Source of the DNA: Alphaproteobacteria bacterium
GTDB taxonomy: Bacteria > Pseudomonadota > Alphaproteobacteria > Puniceispirillales > Puniceispirillaceae
Assembly (NCBI GenBank): GCA_022425565.1
Contig: JAKMFG010000255.1
Location: 1-9,070, forward strand
Length of the DNA: 9,070 nucleotides
Direction of reading: 5' to 3'
The notes under the pieces were generated by a model. The model ran no database searches and was not told the origin of the DNA. It worked only from the letters and a program-made list of their open reading frames with translations. Position 1 is the stretch's first letter. Each line of letters starts with the position of its first letter. Shown piece by piece: positions 1 to 7,616 of the stretch. A program made the translations under genes and the position numbers.

Positions 1-230
1 AAGCCGTCAGGTGTGGTGACGCTGCCATCGGCGTTGCGCACCGAGCCGGCCATATCACCGGCATGGTTGAGTGGCGCGATCACCTCGCCGGCGAGTTTGC
101 CTGCTTCATCCAGAACGGCATCAACAAGGTCTTCGGAAACCATGTCATACCCGTCCAGTTCCGCCACCCTGTCGAGCCCGACAAGATGGCGAAGTACGAA
201 TTTCATGTCGTCAACCGGTGCCTGATACAT
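1..230 (-). CDS. Acyl-CoA dehydrogenase, N-terminal fragment (runs off the window's left edge)
   Basis: Translating the minus strand from the ATG at 230 gives an open frame of 76 residues that continues past position 1. It begins MYQAPVDDMKFVL and contains DLVDAVLDEAGKLAGEV, then APLNHAGD and GSVTTPDG. This matches the start of acyl-CoA dehydrogenases that carry the extra N-terminal AcylCoA_DH_N domain, the group that includes DmdC-like and long FadE-like enzymes. Such enzymes oxidise an acyl-CoA to the enoyl-CoA with FAD and pass electrons to ETF in the cytoplasm. The catalytic domain lies outside the window, so the substrate cannot be judged. The start is supported by GGAG at 242-239, 8 nt upstream. 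It follows the MttB-like gene after a 130-nt gap on the same strand, so it may be a distal operon member or have its own promoter. The family call is firm; the operon link is inference. Confidence 0.82.
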   Translation of the reverse strand, partial: MYQAPVDDMKFVLRHLVGLDRVAELDGYDMVSEDLVDAVLDEAGKLAGEVIAPLNHAGDMAGSVRNADGSVTTPDG

Positions 231-360
231 TGCTCATTCTCCAGAAGAATCACGCGCGGACAGACCGTAGCTGGACTGCCGTGCCATGGGGTCTGCAGGG
301 GTACAGATAAGCCTGTTACCCGAGCTCAATCATACCGGCTTTTCGTCGCAGGGCCAGATA

Positions 361-1917
361 TCACCCCAGACGGATGTCGTAATCGGCCCGAATGCGGGCA
401 TCCAGCTCCTCGGGAATATGCTGCGGCACGAAATCTGAAAGAATCTGTGTCTTGCGCTTCACCGCCTCGGCCACCAGATTCGGCTTGCCGAGCTCTTCCC
501 ATTCCTTCGGGCTCGAACGATCGCTGAGCTCGGGATAGATATATTCCGTCTGCATCAGCCCGATGGTCTGGTCATGGCCCAGATAATGGCCGGGGCCGCC
601 CATGCACACATCCTTCATCACCTGAATGCCGATGGTCTCGTCATTGACCTCGATCCCGCGCACACAGCGCAGGCACTGGCCGAGCATGTCATTGTCGATG
701 ATCAGCGATTCAAGGCAGAAGCCGAGAAGCGAGGCATGCATGCCGGCCGCCTCATAGACCATGTTGAGGCCGGACAGGCCGGCCATCACCAGCGTGCTGC
801 CCTTCTCGTATCCGGATTGCGCATCGGGCACCTTTGAATCCGCCATGCCGGATGCGGCACCGCCGGGGAGATTGTAATATTGCAGCATCTGTGCGCAGGC
901 CGCCGTCAGCAGCCCCTGCTCACCCGAACCACCCGACATCGCGCCGGTGCGAAGGTCCGAGACAAACGGCCAGGTGCCGACGATGCAGGGATGGCCCGGC
1001 CTCATCGAATTCACATAGATGAGGCCGGCAATGACCTCTGCAAGCGCCTGGGCAATGGCCCCGGCAATGGCCGCCGGAGCGGTGGCACCAGCCTGGCCGG
1101 CGGACAGCAGCAGAACCGGCATGCCTGCCTTCACAGCCTCTTCCATCACCTGGCAGGATTCAGTGGCAAACCGCAGCGGCGGCACCACGAAGCAGTTGCT
1201 GTTCGAGACAAAAGGACGGGCACGCCACTTGTCTTCACCGCCAGCAATGTCGTGAAGCATCGATACCGCTGGGGCGATATAGGGCGCCTCGGTAAAGCTG
1301 GTTCCAACATGTTTGGTTGTTCCCTTCACCGCCGCATAGACGGTGTTGAGATCGAGAGCCGCCGGATCCTCGATATCGCGCGCCACCATTGGCCGCTGGA
1401 AGAAATGGATGTTGTCCATCTTCTCGACGATGCGGGCCGCATCATAAATGTCGGCAAGGTATGACTCGCGATAGGCGTTGTTCTCGACATCCACGACATG
1501 AACCGCCGCCCCGGCGGTGCCGTAATGAACACGTGAGCCAGAGAGCAGCATATCGTGCTTCGGGTCCTGCCCATGAAGCGTGATATTTCGTGCCGCATTC
1601 GCCAGCATGTCGTCGACAAGCGCCCGCGGAAAGCGCACGCGCCCGTCTTCGCCAGCGATGGCACCAACGGCCGTCATATAGGCGACGCCCGATTCAGGCG
1701 CCTGGCTCAGGCCGATTTCCTCGAGAATCTGGTGAACCGCATCATCAATCGCGGCCACCGCCGCGTCATCCAGCGGGCGGTACTGGCCACCGGTAAGGCC
1801 GGCACGGACCGGACGGAGCTCCTCGGACAACGGAGCTGCCCGCACAGAGCGCCTTGCGGCACGGCCACCGGCACGGCGGGCGGATTGGGGGATCGGTGAA
1901 AAGAGATGCTTCATCAT
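361..1917 (-). CDS. MttB-superfamily (trimethylamine/betaine) corrinoid methyltransferase, non-pyrrolysine type
   Basis: This is a 518-residue member of the MttB family (COG5598, Pfam MTTB), close to the usual 480-520. Characterised members move a methyl group from a methylated amine to a cob(I)amide-bearing corrinoid protein: MttB acts on trimethylamine using pyrrolysine, while pyrrolysine-free homologues act on quaternary amines such as glycine betaine (MtgB), proline betaine (MtpB) or carnitine (MtcB). Visible family segments are HYGTAGAAVHVVD (131-143), GTWPFVSDLRTGAMSGG (314-330), GMADSKVPDAQSGYEKG (357-373) and ESLIIDNDM (403-411). There is no internal stop; the pyrrolysine region of true MttB should fall near 355-362, here ordinary residues. 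The first 45 residues are Arg/Ala-rich. The ATG at 1917 (MMK) is chosen because AAGGAG sits at 1929-1924, 6 nt away; the frame stays open to 2064 but that would overlap the upstream gene. It starts 16 nt after the upstream dehydrogenase stop, so the two are probably co-transcribed. A quaternary amine substrate is likely but not proven. Confidence 0.9.
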   Translation of the reverse strand: MMKHLFSPIPQSARRAGGRAARRSVRAAPLSEELRPVRAGLTGGQYRPLDDAAVAAIDDAVHQILEEIGLSQAPESGVAYMTAVGAIAGEDGRVRFPRALVDDMLANAARNITLHGQDPKHDMLLSGSRVHYGTAGAAVHVVDVENNAYRESYLADIYDAARIVEKMDNIHFFQRPMVARDIEDPAALDLNTVYAAVKGTTKHVGTSFTEAPYIAPAVSMLHDIAGGEDKWRARPFVSNSNCFVVPPLRFATESCQVMEEAVKAGMPVLLLSAGQAGATAPAAIAGAIAQALAEVIAGLIYVNSMRPGHPCIVGTWPFVSDLRTGAMSGGSGEQGLLTAACAQMLQYYNLPGGAASGMADSKVPDAQSGYEKGSTLVMAGLSGLNMVYEAAGMHASLLGFCLESLIIDNDMLGQCLRCVRGIEVNDETIGIQVMKDVCMGGPGHYLGHDQTIGLMQTEYIYPELSDRSSPKEWEELGKPNLVAEAVKRKTQILSDFVPQHIPEELDARIRADYDIRLG

Positions 1918-1923
1918 CGCACT

Positions 1924-1929
1924 CTCCTT
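1924..1929 (-). promoter_or_regulatory. Ribosome binding site of the MttB-like gene
   Basis: AAGGAG on the minus strand, 6 nt from the ATG at 1917. It lies in the 16-nt gap after the TGA of the upstream dehydrogenase (1936-1934) and decides the start against the longer open frame that begins at 2064. Confidence 0.75.
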
Positions 1930-1933
1930 GTTG

Positions 1934-4405
1934 TCAGAGGCGCACCTGCGCGGATTTCGGGTCATACATGGGGCGGAGGCTGACCTCGGCCGGCACGATC
2001 GTGCCAGCGACGTCGATGCTGTATTCCGACCCAAGCTGTGATTCGGCGCTTTCGCCATCCTCACGGCATTTCACATAGCCGAGGCCGATGGCCCCACCGA
2101 GGTGATGGCCATAATTGCCGCTTGTCAGATAGCCGACGATCTCGCCGTCACGCAGGATCGCCTCATTGTGATAGAGAAGCGGCTGCGCGTCGTTCAGCCT
2201 GAACTGCATCAAACGCTGGTTCAGCCCGTCATTGCGCTTGGCCTTGACCGCATCGGCACCGATCATGCCGCCGAAGCGGGTATCGGGCTTACCTTCCTTG
2301 ACGGCAAAGCCGAGACCGGCTTCGAGAACATGATCCTCGTTCGAGATGTCGTGGCCGAAATGGCGGAACGCCTTTTCGATACGGCAGCTGTCAAGCGCAT
2401 GAAGGCCGCACATTCGCAGCGGATGATCACCGGCCCGGGCCATCAGGGTGTCGAACACATGGTTGGCCATGTCGGTCGAGACATAGAGCTCCCAGCCAAG
2501 CTCGCCGACATAGGTCACGCGATGCGCGCGGGCAATGCCATGGCCGATCTCGATCGGCTGCGCCGTGCCGAAGGGGAAGTCCTCGTTCGACAGGCTTTGC
2601 GGGATCAGCGGCTGCAGGAAATCGCGCGCCTCCGGCCCCATGACCGCCATCACCGATTCCGACACGGTCACATCCATGGCGAAACAGTGTGCGCCGTCAG
2701 GAATATGACCGTTGATCCAGTGCAGGTCGCGCCGCACCGTTGCTGCCGGGGTGACAACGAGGAACTCGTCGGACGAGAGACGTGTCACCGTCACATCGGC
2801 CTCGATATGGCCGTCCTCGTTCAGGAACTGGGTATAGACGATCTTGCCGTCCGGCACCGCGACATCATTGCCGCAAAGCCGTTGCAGCACCGCCTCGGCA
2901 TCCTTGCCGACAACCCGGATCTTGCCGAAGCTGGACAGGTCGAACATGCCGACATGATTGCGCACGGCGTTGTGCTCGTCGGCGCTGTGGTCAAACCAGT
3001 TCTGGCGCTTCCAGCTATATTCATATTCCGCCAGCTTGCCGGCATCGCGCTCGGCCTTTGGCAGAAACCAGTTGGCACGCTCCCAGCCGCTGACCTCGCC
3101 AAAGCAGGCGCCCTCGCCCTTCAGCCTGTCATGGATCGGCGACTGCCGCACATTACGTGCTGTCTCGACCTGGCGGTATGGGAAATGATCGGCATAGAGA
3201 AGGCCGAGCGTTTCAGACACACGGCTTTTCAGATATGAGCGGTTCGCCTGGAACGGCTGCATCCGGCGGATGTCGACATCCCAAAGGTCCATCGGCGCGT
3301 TGCCGGTGTCCATCCATTCGGCGAGCACCATGCCGGCCCCGCCAGCGGACTGGATGCCAACCGAGTTGAAACCGGCGGCAACAAAGAAGTTCTGCAACTC
3401 TGGTGCCTCGCCAAGAATATAACGGTCGTCCGGAGTGAAGCTCTCAGGTCCGTTGAAGAAGGTCTGGATGCCTGCCTCGGCCAGAACCGGTAAACGCTCG
3501 ACGGCACGCTCGAGGATCGGCTCGAAGTGATCGAAATCCTCGGGCAGGGAGTCAAACTCGAAATCCTCGGGGATGCCGTTCATGCCCCATGGCTTGGAAT
3601 TCGGCTCGAAGGCACCAAGCAGGATTTTGCCAGCGTCCTCCTTGTAATAGGCGCATTCGTCCGGCACCCGTAGCACCGGCAGGTTCGATGTCAGCCCGTC
3701 GATCCCCTCGGTCACGATGTAGAAATGCTCGCAGGCATGCAGCGGCACGGCAACACCGGCCATTGCGCCGATCTCGCGCGCCCACATGCCGCCCGCATTG
3801 ACCACGTAATCGGCCTCGATCGGGCCCTGGTCGGTCATTACGCCGGTAACGCGACCGTCGGTCTGGTGGATATCGGTGACCTTGACGCCCTGGATGATCT
3901 TCGCGCCGTAATTGCGCGCACCCTTGGCAAGCGCCTGGGTGATGTTGACCGGGTCCGCCTGGCCGTCCTTCGGCAGCCAGACGCCGCCAACCGCATCATC
4001 GACCGTCAGGCCGGGATAGCGTGACTGGATATCCGAAGGGCTGATCTCGTCGATCTCGACACCAAAGGCACGCGCCATGGCGGCAGAACGGCGAAGCTCT
4101 TCCATCCGCTCGTCGGTCAGGGCAACAGTGATCGAGCCGTTGCGCTTGAAGCCAGTGGCCACGCCGGTCTCTTCCTCAAGCCCGAAATACAGCTCCTGCG
4201 AGTATTTCGCCAGCCGCGTCATGTTCTGGGTCGCACGAAGCTGTGCGATCAGCCCGGCGGCATGCCAGGTGGTGCCACAGGTCAGCTGCTTGCGCTCGAG
4301 AAGAACGACGTCGGTCCAGCCAAGCTTGCCGAGATGATAGGCAATCGAACAGCCGACGACACCACCGCCGATAATGACCGCCCGTGCCTTTGCCGGGATA
4401 TCCAT
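1934..4405 (-). CDS. FAD-dependent dimethylglycine/sarcosine dehydrogenase-family protein with C-terminal GcvT domain (distal paralogue)
   Basis: This 823-residue protein has the full architecture of mitochondrial dimethylglycine and sarcosine dehydrogenases. The N-terminal DAO-type FAD domain spans about 8-370, with dinucleotide motif GGGVVG (13-18). The TWHAAG motif has His48 at the position that carries covalent 8-alpha-histidyl-FAD in the family. A short FAO_M-like linker follows (about 375-425), then a GcvT folate domain (about 430-690, with YVGELGWELY at 632-641) and a GcvT C-terminal barrel (about 715-815). Such enzymes oxidise an N-methyl amine and trap the released one-carbon unit on tetrahydrofolate as 5,10-methylene-THF; electrons normally go to ETF. 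It lies 4 nt after the TAA of the upstream paralogue and 16 nt before the MttB-like gene, so translational coupling is likely. ATG 4405 is used; a GTG at 4408 would add one residue. The family is certain; whether it uses dimethylglycine, sarcosine or another N-methyl compound is not. Confidence 0.92.
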   Translation of the reverse strand: MDIPAKARAVIIGGGVVGCSIAYHLGKLGWTDVVLLERKQLTCGTTWHAAGLIAQLRATQNMTRLAKYSQELYFGLEEETGVATGFKRNGSITVALTDERMEELRRSAAMARAFGVEIDEISPSDIQSRYPGLTVDDAVGGVWLPKDGQADPVNITQALAKGARNYGAKIIQGVKVTDIHQTDGRVTGVMTDQGPIEADYVVNAGGMWAREIGAMAGVAVPLHACEHFYIVTEGIDGLTSNLPVLRVPDECAYYKEDAGKILLGAFEPNSKPWGMNGIPEDFEFDSLPEDFDHFEPILERAVERLPVLAEAGIQTFFNGPESFTPDDRYILGEAPELQNFFVAAGFNSVGIQSAGGAGMVLAEWMDTGNAPMDLWDVDIRRMQPFQANRSYLKSRVSETLGLLYADHFPYRQVETARNVRQSPIHDRLKGEGACFGEVSGWERANWFLPKAERDAGKLAEYEYSWKRQNWFDHSADEHNAVRNHVGMFDLSSFGKIRVVGKDAEAVLQRLCGNDVAVPDGKIVYTQFLNEDGHIEADVTVTRLSSDEFLVVTPAATVRRDLHWINGHIPDGAHCFAMDVTVSESVMAVMGPEARDFLQPLIPQSLSNEDFPFGTAQPIEIGHGIARAHRVTYVGELGWELYVSTDMANHVFDTLMARAGDHPLRMCGLHALDSCRIEKAFRHFGHDISNEDHVLEAGLGFAVKEGKPDTRFGGMIGADAVKAKRNDGLNQRLMQFRLNDAQPLLYHNEAILRDGEIVGYLTSGNYGHHLGGAIGLGYVKCREDGESAESQLGSEYSIDVAGTIVPAEVSLRPMYDPKSAQVRL

Positions 4406-4409
4406 CACA

Positions 4410-6899
4410 TTAAACCTTCATCTTTGCATTTTCGGGATCGTAGAGAACATCACCGGCAACCAGATGCGCGGCTCGCTCGCGCCCGAGGACATCGACTGTC
4501 ATCGCACCGCCGCTCTCGAGCATCTTGGCATCAACGACCGCCATGGCGATCGATTTGCCAACCCGGTGGCCATAGCCTGCCGAGACAACGAGACCGGCGT
4601 CATTGCCGTCGACCCGCACGGTGCTGAGATAGATCGCCTCGCCAAACGGCTCGCCATCGGTCGGGTCATCGAGGGTCAGGGTCACGAAATTCTGCGTAAC
4701 GCCAGCCTGATGTTCGGCCTGAAGCGCCGCCTTGCCGGTGAAGGCTTCCTTGTTCAGGTTCACCCAGCGACCAAGGCCGCTCTCGAACATGGTGTAGTCC
4801 GAGGTGAGGTCGGCCTTCCAGGATCGGTAGCCTTTTTCAAGCCGCATGGAGTCGAGAGCCAGCATGCCGAAATTGCCGATATTGTGCGGCTCGCCCGCGG
4901 CCCAGACAGCGTCATAGAGGGCGGTGATGTCACCCATGTCGCAATGCAGTTCCCATCCGGCCTCGCCGGCAAAGGAGACGCGGATGGCGTTCACCTTCAC
5001 GCCGCCAATCTCCATCTGCCGCCAGGTCAGCCACGGGAAGGCCTCATGGCCCATACCCTCACCGGCGAGGTCGGCCATCAGGCCGGGGGCCTTCGGACCG
5101 GTAACCAGCAGGGTCGCCAGATCGGATGTGATGTCCTTGACCATGACCGAACCTTCAGCCGGAAGGTTGAAGTTCAGAAGATCACGGTCATGCCAGTAGG
5201 CACCGGCACCGGTCATCATCAGGAACTCGTCTTCGCCGAGACGGGTGGCGGTCATCTCGGTCAGGATCTTGCCCTGCTCCGAAGCAAAATAGACAAGGCC
5301 GATCCGCCCAACCTTGGGCAGACCGCCGGTGACCATGCCGCGAAGCCAGGCGGCAGCGCCGGCACCGCTGACCATGAAGCGCGAGAAGCCGGTCAGCTCC
5401 AGCACACCTACATGCTCGGCGACATGACGGCACTCGGCGCCAACGGTGTCGAACCAGGGCTGCCGGTCATAGCTATCGGCCGCATGCTCGGACTCGCCGT
5501 CACGCGGGAACCAGTCAGCACGCTCCCATCCGCCATAGGATCCGAACGCCGCACCTGAGCCAGCCAGCCGGTCATAGAGCGGCGAGACCTTGGCATTGCG
5601 CCCAGCCGGCCACTGAATCTGTGGGAAATGCATCGCATATTCGTGGCTGTAGGTCTCAAGCGCCTTGACCCTGGTGTATTCGAGATCGACATGGTCGGTG
5701 AAACGGCGCGGATCGACGGCCCAGCTGTCGGTCTCGGACTCGCCCTCGACGATGATGTCGGACAGCAGCTTGCCGGCGCCGCCGGCCTGAACAATGCCAA
5801 ATGTGAAGACACAGGCCTCGAAAGCGTTCGGCACGCCGGGCATTGGCCCAATCAGCGGCAGCCCGTCGGGGGCGTAGGGGATCGGCCCGTTCACCACCCT
5901 GGTGATGCCGGCGGTGCCCAGAAGCGGCACACGGGCACAGGCGTCTTCAATGTACCATTCGAGGCGTTCCAGATCGTCGGAATAGAGCTGGAAGGAGAAA
6001 TCTTCCGGCATCGGATCGTCTGCCGTGGTCCAGTGCGCGCGGCAGTTCTTCTCATATGGCCCGAGAAGCAGCCCGTCCTTTTCCTGACGGAGATAATAGG
6101 AGCTGTCGGGATCGCGCAGCAGCGGCAGCTTCTTGTCGCGCTCGGCAAGCTCGGGGATGCCCTCGGTGATCAGATACTGGTGCGCCAGCGACACGCAGGG
6201 CACGTTCCGCCCGAACATCGCGCCAACCTCGTTCGCACGGTAGCCGGTGGCGTTGACAACATATTCACAGCGAATCTCGCCCTGCGGCGTCGACAGCACC
6301 CATTCGCCATTCTCGCGGCGCACGCCGTTGACCGGACAGAACCGAATAATTTTGGCGCCCATGTCTCGCGCGCCCTTGGCAAGGGCCTGGGTCAGCTGCG
6401 CCGGGTCGATATCACCGTCCAGCGGGTCCCACTGGCCACCATATAGGTCATGCGTCTCGAGGAAGGGATAGACCTCCTGCATCTCGGAAGGCGACATTTC
6501 CTGAAACTCGACGCCCATCTGCCGACCCATGCGTTCGACATGACGGAACTCTTCCATACGCTGGCGGGAATGCGCCAGCCGGATGGCCCCGGTGACATGA
6601 TAGTTCATCGGATAGTCGACCATCGCGCCAAGCTCGCGATACAGGCTGGTCGAATAGGACTGGATCTTCATCATCGTCCAGGAGCCGACAAAGTTCGGGC
6701 AGTTGCCGGCGGCATGCCAGGTCGAACCAGAAGTCAGCTCGTTCTTCTCAAGAAGCACGACATCAGTCCAGCCCTTTTCTGCGAGATGATACAGCACCGA
6801 GGCGCCGACCGAACCACCGCCAATCACCACAACGCGTGCCGTGCTGGGCAGCTTGCCGGTGGCTTTGTTCACTTCCGTGTTCGCAGATACGTCATCCAT
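4410..6899 (-). CDS. FAD-dependent dimethylglycine/sarcosine dehydrogenase-family protein with C-terminal GcvT domain (proximal paralogue)
   Basis: This 829-residue paralogue of the next gene has the same domain order. The FAD (DAO) domain covers about 22-395, with GGGSVG at 27-32 and STWHAAG with His62 as the expected covalent FAD site. The linker region is about 398-440. The GcvT folate-binding domain runs about 445-705, with GGWERADWF (456-464) and FAGEAGWELH (643-652), and the GcvT C-terminal domain about 720-820. The segment after the covalent site (NCPNFVGSWTMMKIQ) differs clearly from the paralogue, which has LIAQLRATQNMTRLA there, so substrate range probably differs. The ATG at 6899 is chosen because a purine-rich AAGAGAGAGA lies at 6915-6906. 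The open frame extends upstream to a TTG at 6980 that overlaps the regulator, and an ATG at 6941 lacks a ribosome site. It is the first enzyme gene after the HTH-cupin regulator (77-nt gap). Family certain; exact N-methyl substrate unresolved. Confidence 0.92.
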   Translation of the reverse strand: MDDVSANTEVNKATGKLPSTARVVVIGGGSVGASVLYHLAEKGWTDVVLLEKNELTSGSTWHAAGNCPNFVGSWTMMKIQSYSTSLYRELGAMVDYPMNYHVTGAIRLAHSRQRMEEFRHVERMGRQMGVEFQEMSPSEMQEVYPFLETHDLYGGQWDPLDGDIDPAQLTQALAKGARDMGAKIIRFCPVNGVRRENGEWVLSTPQGEIRCEYVVNATGYRANEVGAMFGRNVPCVSLAHQYLITEGIPELAERDKKLPLLRDPDSSYYLRQEKDGLLLGPYEKNCRAHWTTADDPMPEDFSFQLYSDDLERLEWYIEDACARVPLLGTAGITRVVNGPIPYAPDGLPLIGPMPGVPNAFEACVFTFGIVQAGGAGKLLSDIIVEGESETDSWAVDPRRFTDHVDLEYTRVKALETYSHEYAMHFPQIQWPAGRNAKVSPLYDRLAGSGAAFGSYGGWERADWFPRDGESEHAADSYDRQPWFDTVGAECRHVAEHVGVLELTGFSRFMVSGAGAAAWLRGMVTGGLPKVGRIGLVYFASEQGKILTEMTATRLGEDEFLMMTGAGAYWHDRDLLNFNLPAEGSVMVKDITSDLATLLVTGPKAPGLMADLAGEGMGHEAFPWLTWRQMEIGGVKVNAIRVSFAGEAGWELHCDMGDITALYDAVWAAGEPHNIGNFGMLALDSMRLEKGYRSWKADLTSDYTMFESGLGRWVNLNKEAFTGKAALQAEHQAGVTQNFVTLTLDDPTDGEPFGEAIYLSTVRVDGNDAGLVVSAGYGHRVGKSIAMAVVDAKMLESGGAMTVDVLGRERAAHLVAGDVLYDPENAKMKV

Positions 6900-6976
6900 G
6901 TCCAGTCTCTCTCTTGTCACTCCGGCGGCACCATCCGCCATGTTCAGAATTGATACGTTTACTGTCAGTCCAGCGG

Positions 6977-7597
6977 TCAATAGACCGGCGGCGCAATCAC
7001 CCAGATCAGCACTGCGGGCATATCGCCCTCATTCACCCAGGACACCGTCTCGCCGGCAAAGCGGAAACTGTCGCCCTGGTTCAGTTCAAGTCGTTCGCCA
7101 TCGATGATCAGCGTCAGCGACCCTTCGATTACATAGCCGGCTTCCTCGGTCTGGCGCACGAACGGCTCGGGGCAGCGCGCGCCGGCGGCAAACACCGAAT
7201 GCACAATCTCGAACGCGCCGCCAAGGTCCGGTGACAGCAGGCTTTCCACAAGGCCCTTGCCCTCGTCCGTCATGGTACGGCGGCTGTCGGCACGCACGAC
7301 ATAGGACGCCTCGGCGGTATCCGGGCTCTGGCTGAAAAAGAAACTGACGGGAAGGTCGAACATTGCAGCGACGCCGCGAATGTCGGCAAGCGCCGGTTCA
7401 GACTGGCCGCGCTCTACCTGCGAGAGCCAGCCGACAGACCGGTCGAGCCGCTCGGCAAGGTCGCTCAGCGTCCAGCCGCGGGACCGTCGCAGGGCACGGA
7501 TATCAGCGCCAATGGACCCGGACGAGCGAAGCGGTTCGGGGCCGTTCTCACGGTTCCCGGACGCGGTTTTCGCCTTGTCATTGACTTTCATCAGCAC
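6977..7597 (-). CDS. XRE-family HTH/cupin-domain transcriptional regulator
   Basis: About 206 residues. An N-terminal XRE-type helix-turn-helix covers about 29-83: IRALRRSRGWTLSDLAERL, then SVGWLSQVERGQSEPAL and the FDLPVSFFF tail. A linker leads to a C-terminal cupin at about 135-200 (EEAGYVIEGSLTLIIDGE, LNQGDSFRFAGE). This is the architecture of regulators such as PuuR and SutR, where the cupin senses a small molecule. The usual metal-binding His residues of the cupin motifs are absent (positions near PFVRQTEE and ETVSW), so direct ligand binding without metal is likely. A GTG start at 7597 is used because GGGGGAAG lies just upstream at 7609-7602; an ATG at 7591 would remove two residues. 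The gene precedes the two dehydrogenases and the MttB-like gene on the same strand and has paired inverted repeats directly upstream, so it probably controls itself and this operon. Its effector, perhaps a methylated amine, is inference. Confidence 0.9.
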   Translation of the reverse strand: MLMKVNDKAKTASGNRENGPEPLRSSGSIGADIRALRRSRGWTLSDLAERLDRSVGWLSQVERGQSEPALADIRGVAAMFDLPVSFFFSQSPDTAEASYVVRADSRRTMTDEGKGLVESLLSPDLGGAFEIVHSVFAAGARCPEPFVRQTEEAGYVIEGSLTLIIDGERLELNQGDSFRFAGETVSWVNEGDMPAVLIWVIAPPVY

Positions 7598-7616
7598 AAT
7601 GCTTCCCCCGCAGCAT
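7578..7616 (-). other. Possible 12-codon leader ORF overlapping the regulator start
   Basis: ATG at 7616 is preceded by AGGAG (7630-7626) with 9-nt spacing, the best Shine-Dalgarno match in this leader. The frame reads MLRGKHCADESQ and stops with TGA at 7580-7578, inside the first codons of the regulator but in another frame. It could be a small translated leader that couples into the regulator, or chance. There is no sign of a poly-residue attenuation peptide. Low confidence. Confidence 0.2.

Noticed and set aside
231..360. Intrinsic terminator or promoter between the MttB-like gene and the acyl-CoA dehydrogenase
   Set aside because: Only short stems are present (CAGACC/GGTCTG with a 23-nt loop; AAGCC/GGCTT) and no T-run; the TTGAGC/TATCTG pair is spaced only 14 nt.
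1918..2064. N-terminal extension of the MttB-like gene by 49 codons
   Set aside because: It would overlap the upstream dehydrogenase by about 130 bp, its sequence looks random, and a strong AAGGAG sits just before the ATG at 1917.
2102..3238. Long plus-strand open frame (378 codons) antisense to the distal dehydrogenase
   Set aside because: Same reason: no recognisable domain, opposite a complete family protein, composition typical of an antisense shadow.
4374..5558. Long plus-strand open frame (394 codons) antisense to the end of the proximal dehydrogenase
   Set aside because: It lies opposite a clearly recognised coding sequence, shows no protein family, and is the expected by-product of GC-rich third positions.
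5628..6446. Plus-strand open frame (272 codons) antisense to the FAD domain of the proximal dehydrogenase
   Set aside because: No family resemblance and fully opposite conserved FAD-domain sequence.
6900..6976. Internal promoter between regulator and first dehydrogenase (TTGACC ... TATCAA)
   Set aside because: The spacing between the hexamers is 19 nt and the -10 match is weak, so it is not strong enough to call.
6900..6980. Longer start (TTG 6980 or ATG 6941) for the proximal dehydrogenase
   Set aside because: TTG 6980 overlaps the regulator's stop and ATG 6941 has no ribosome site; the added residues are not family-like.
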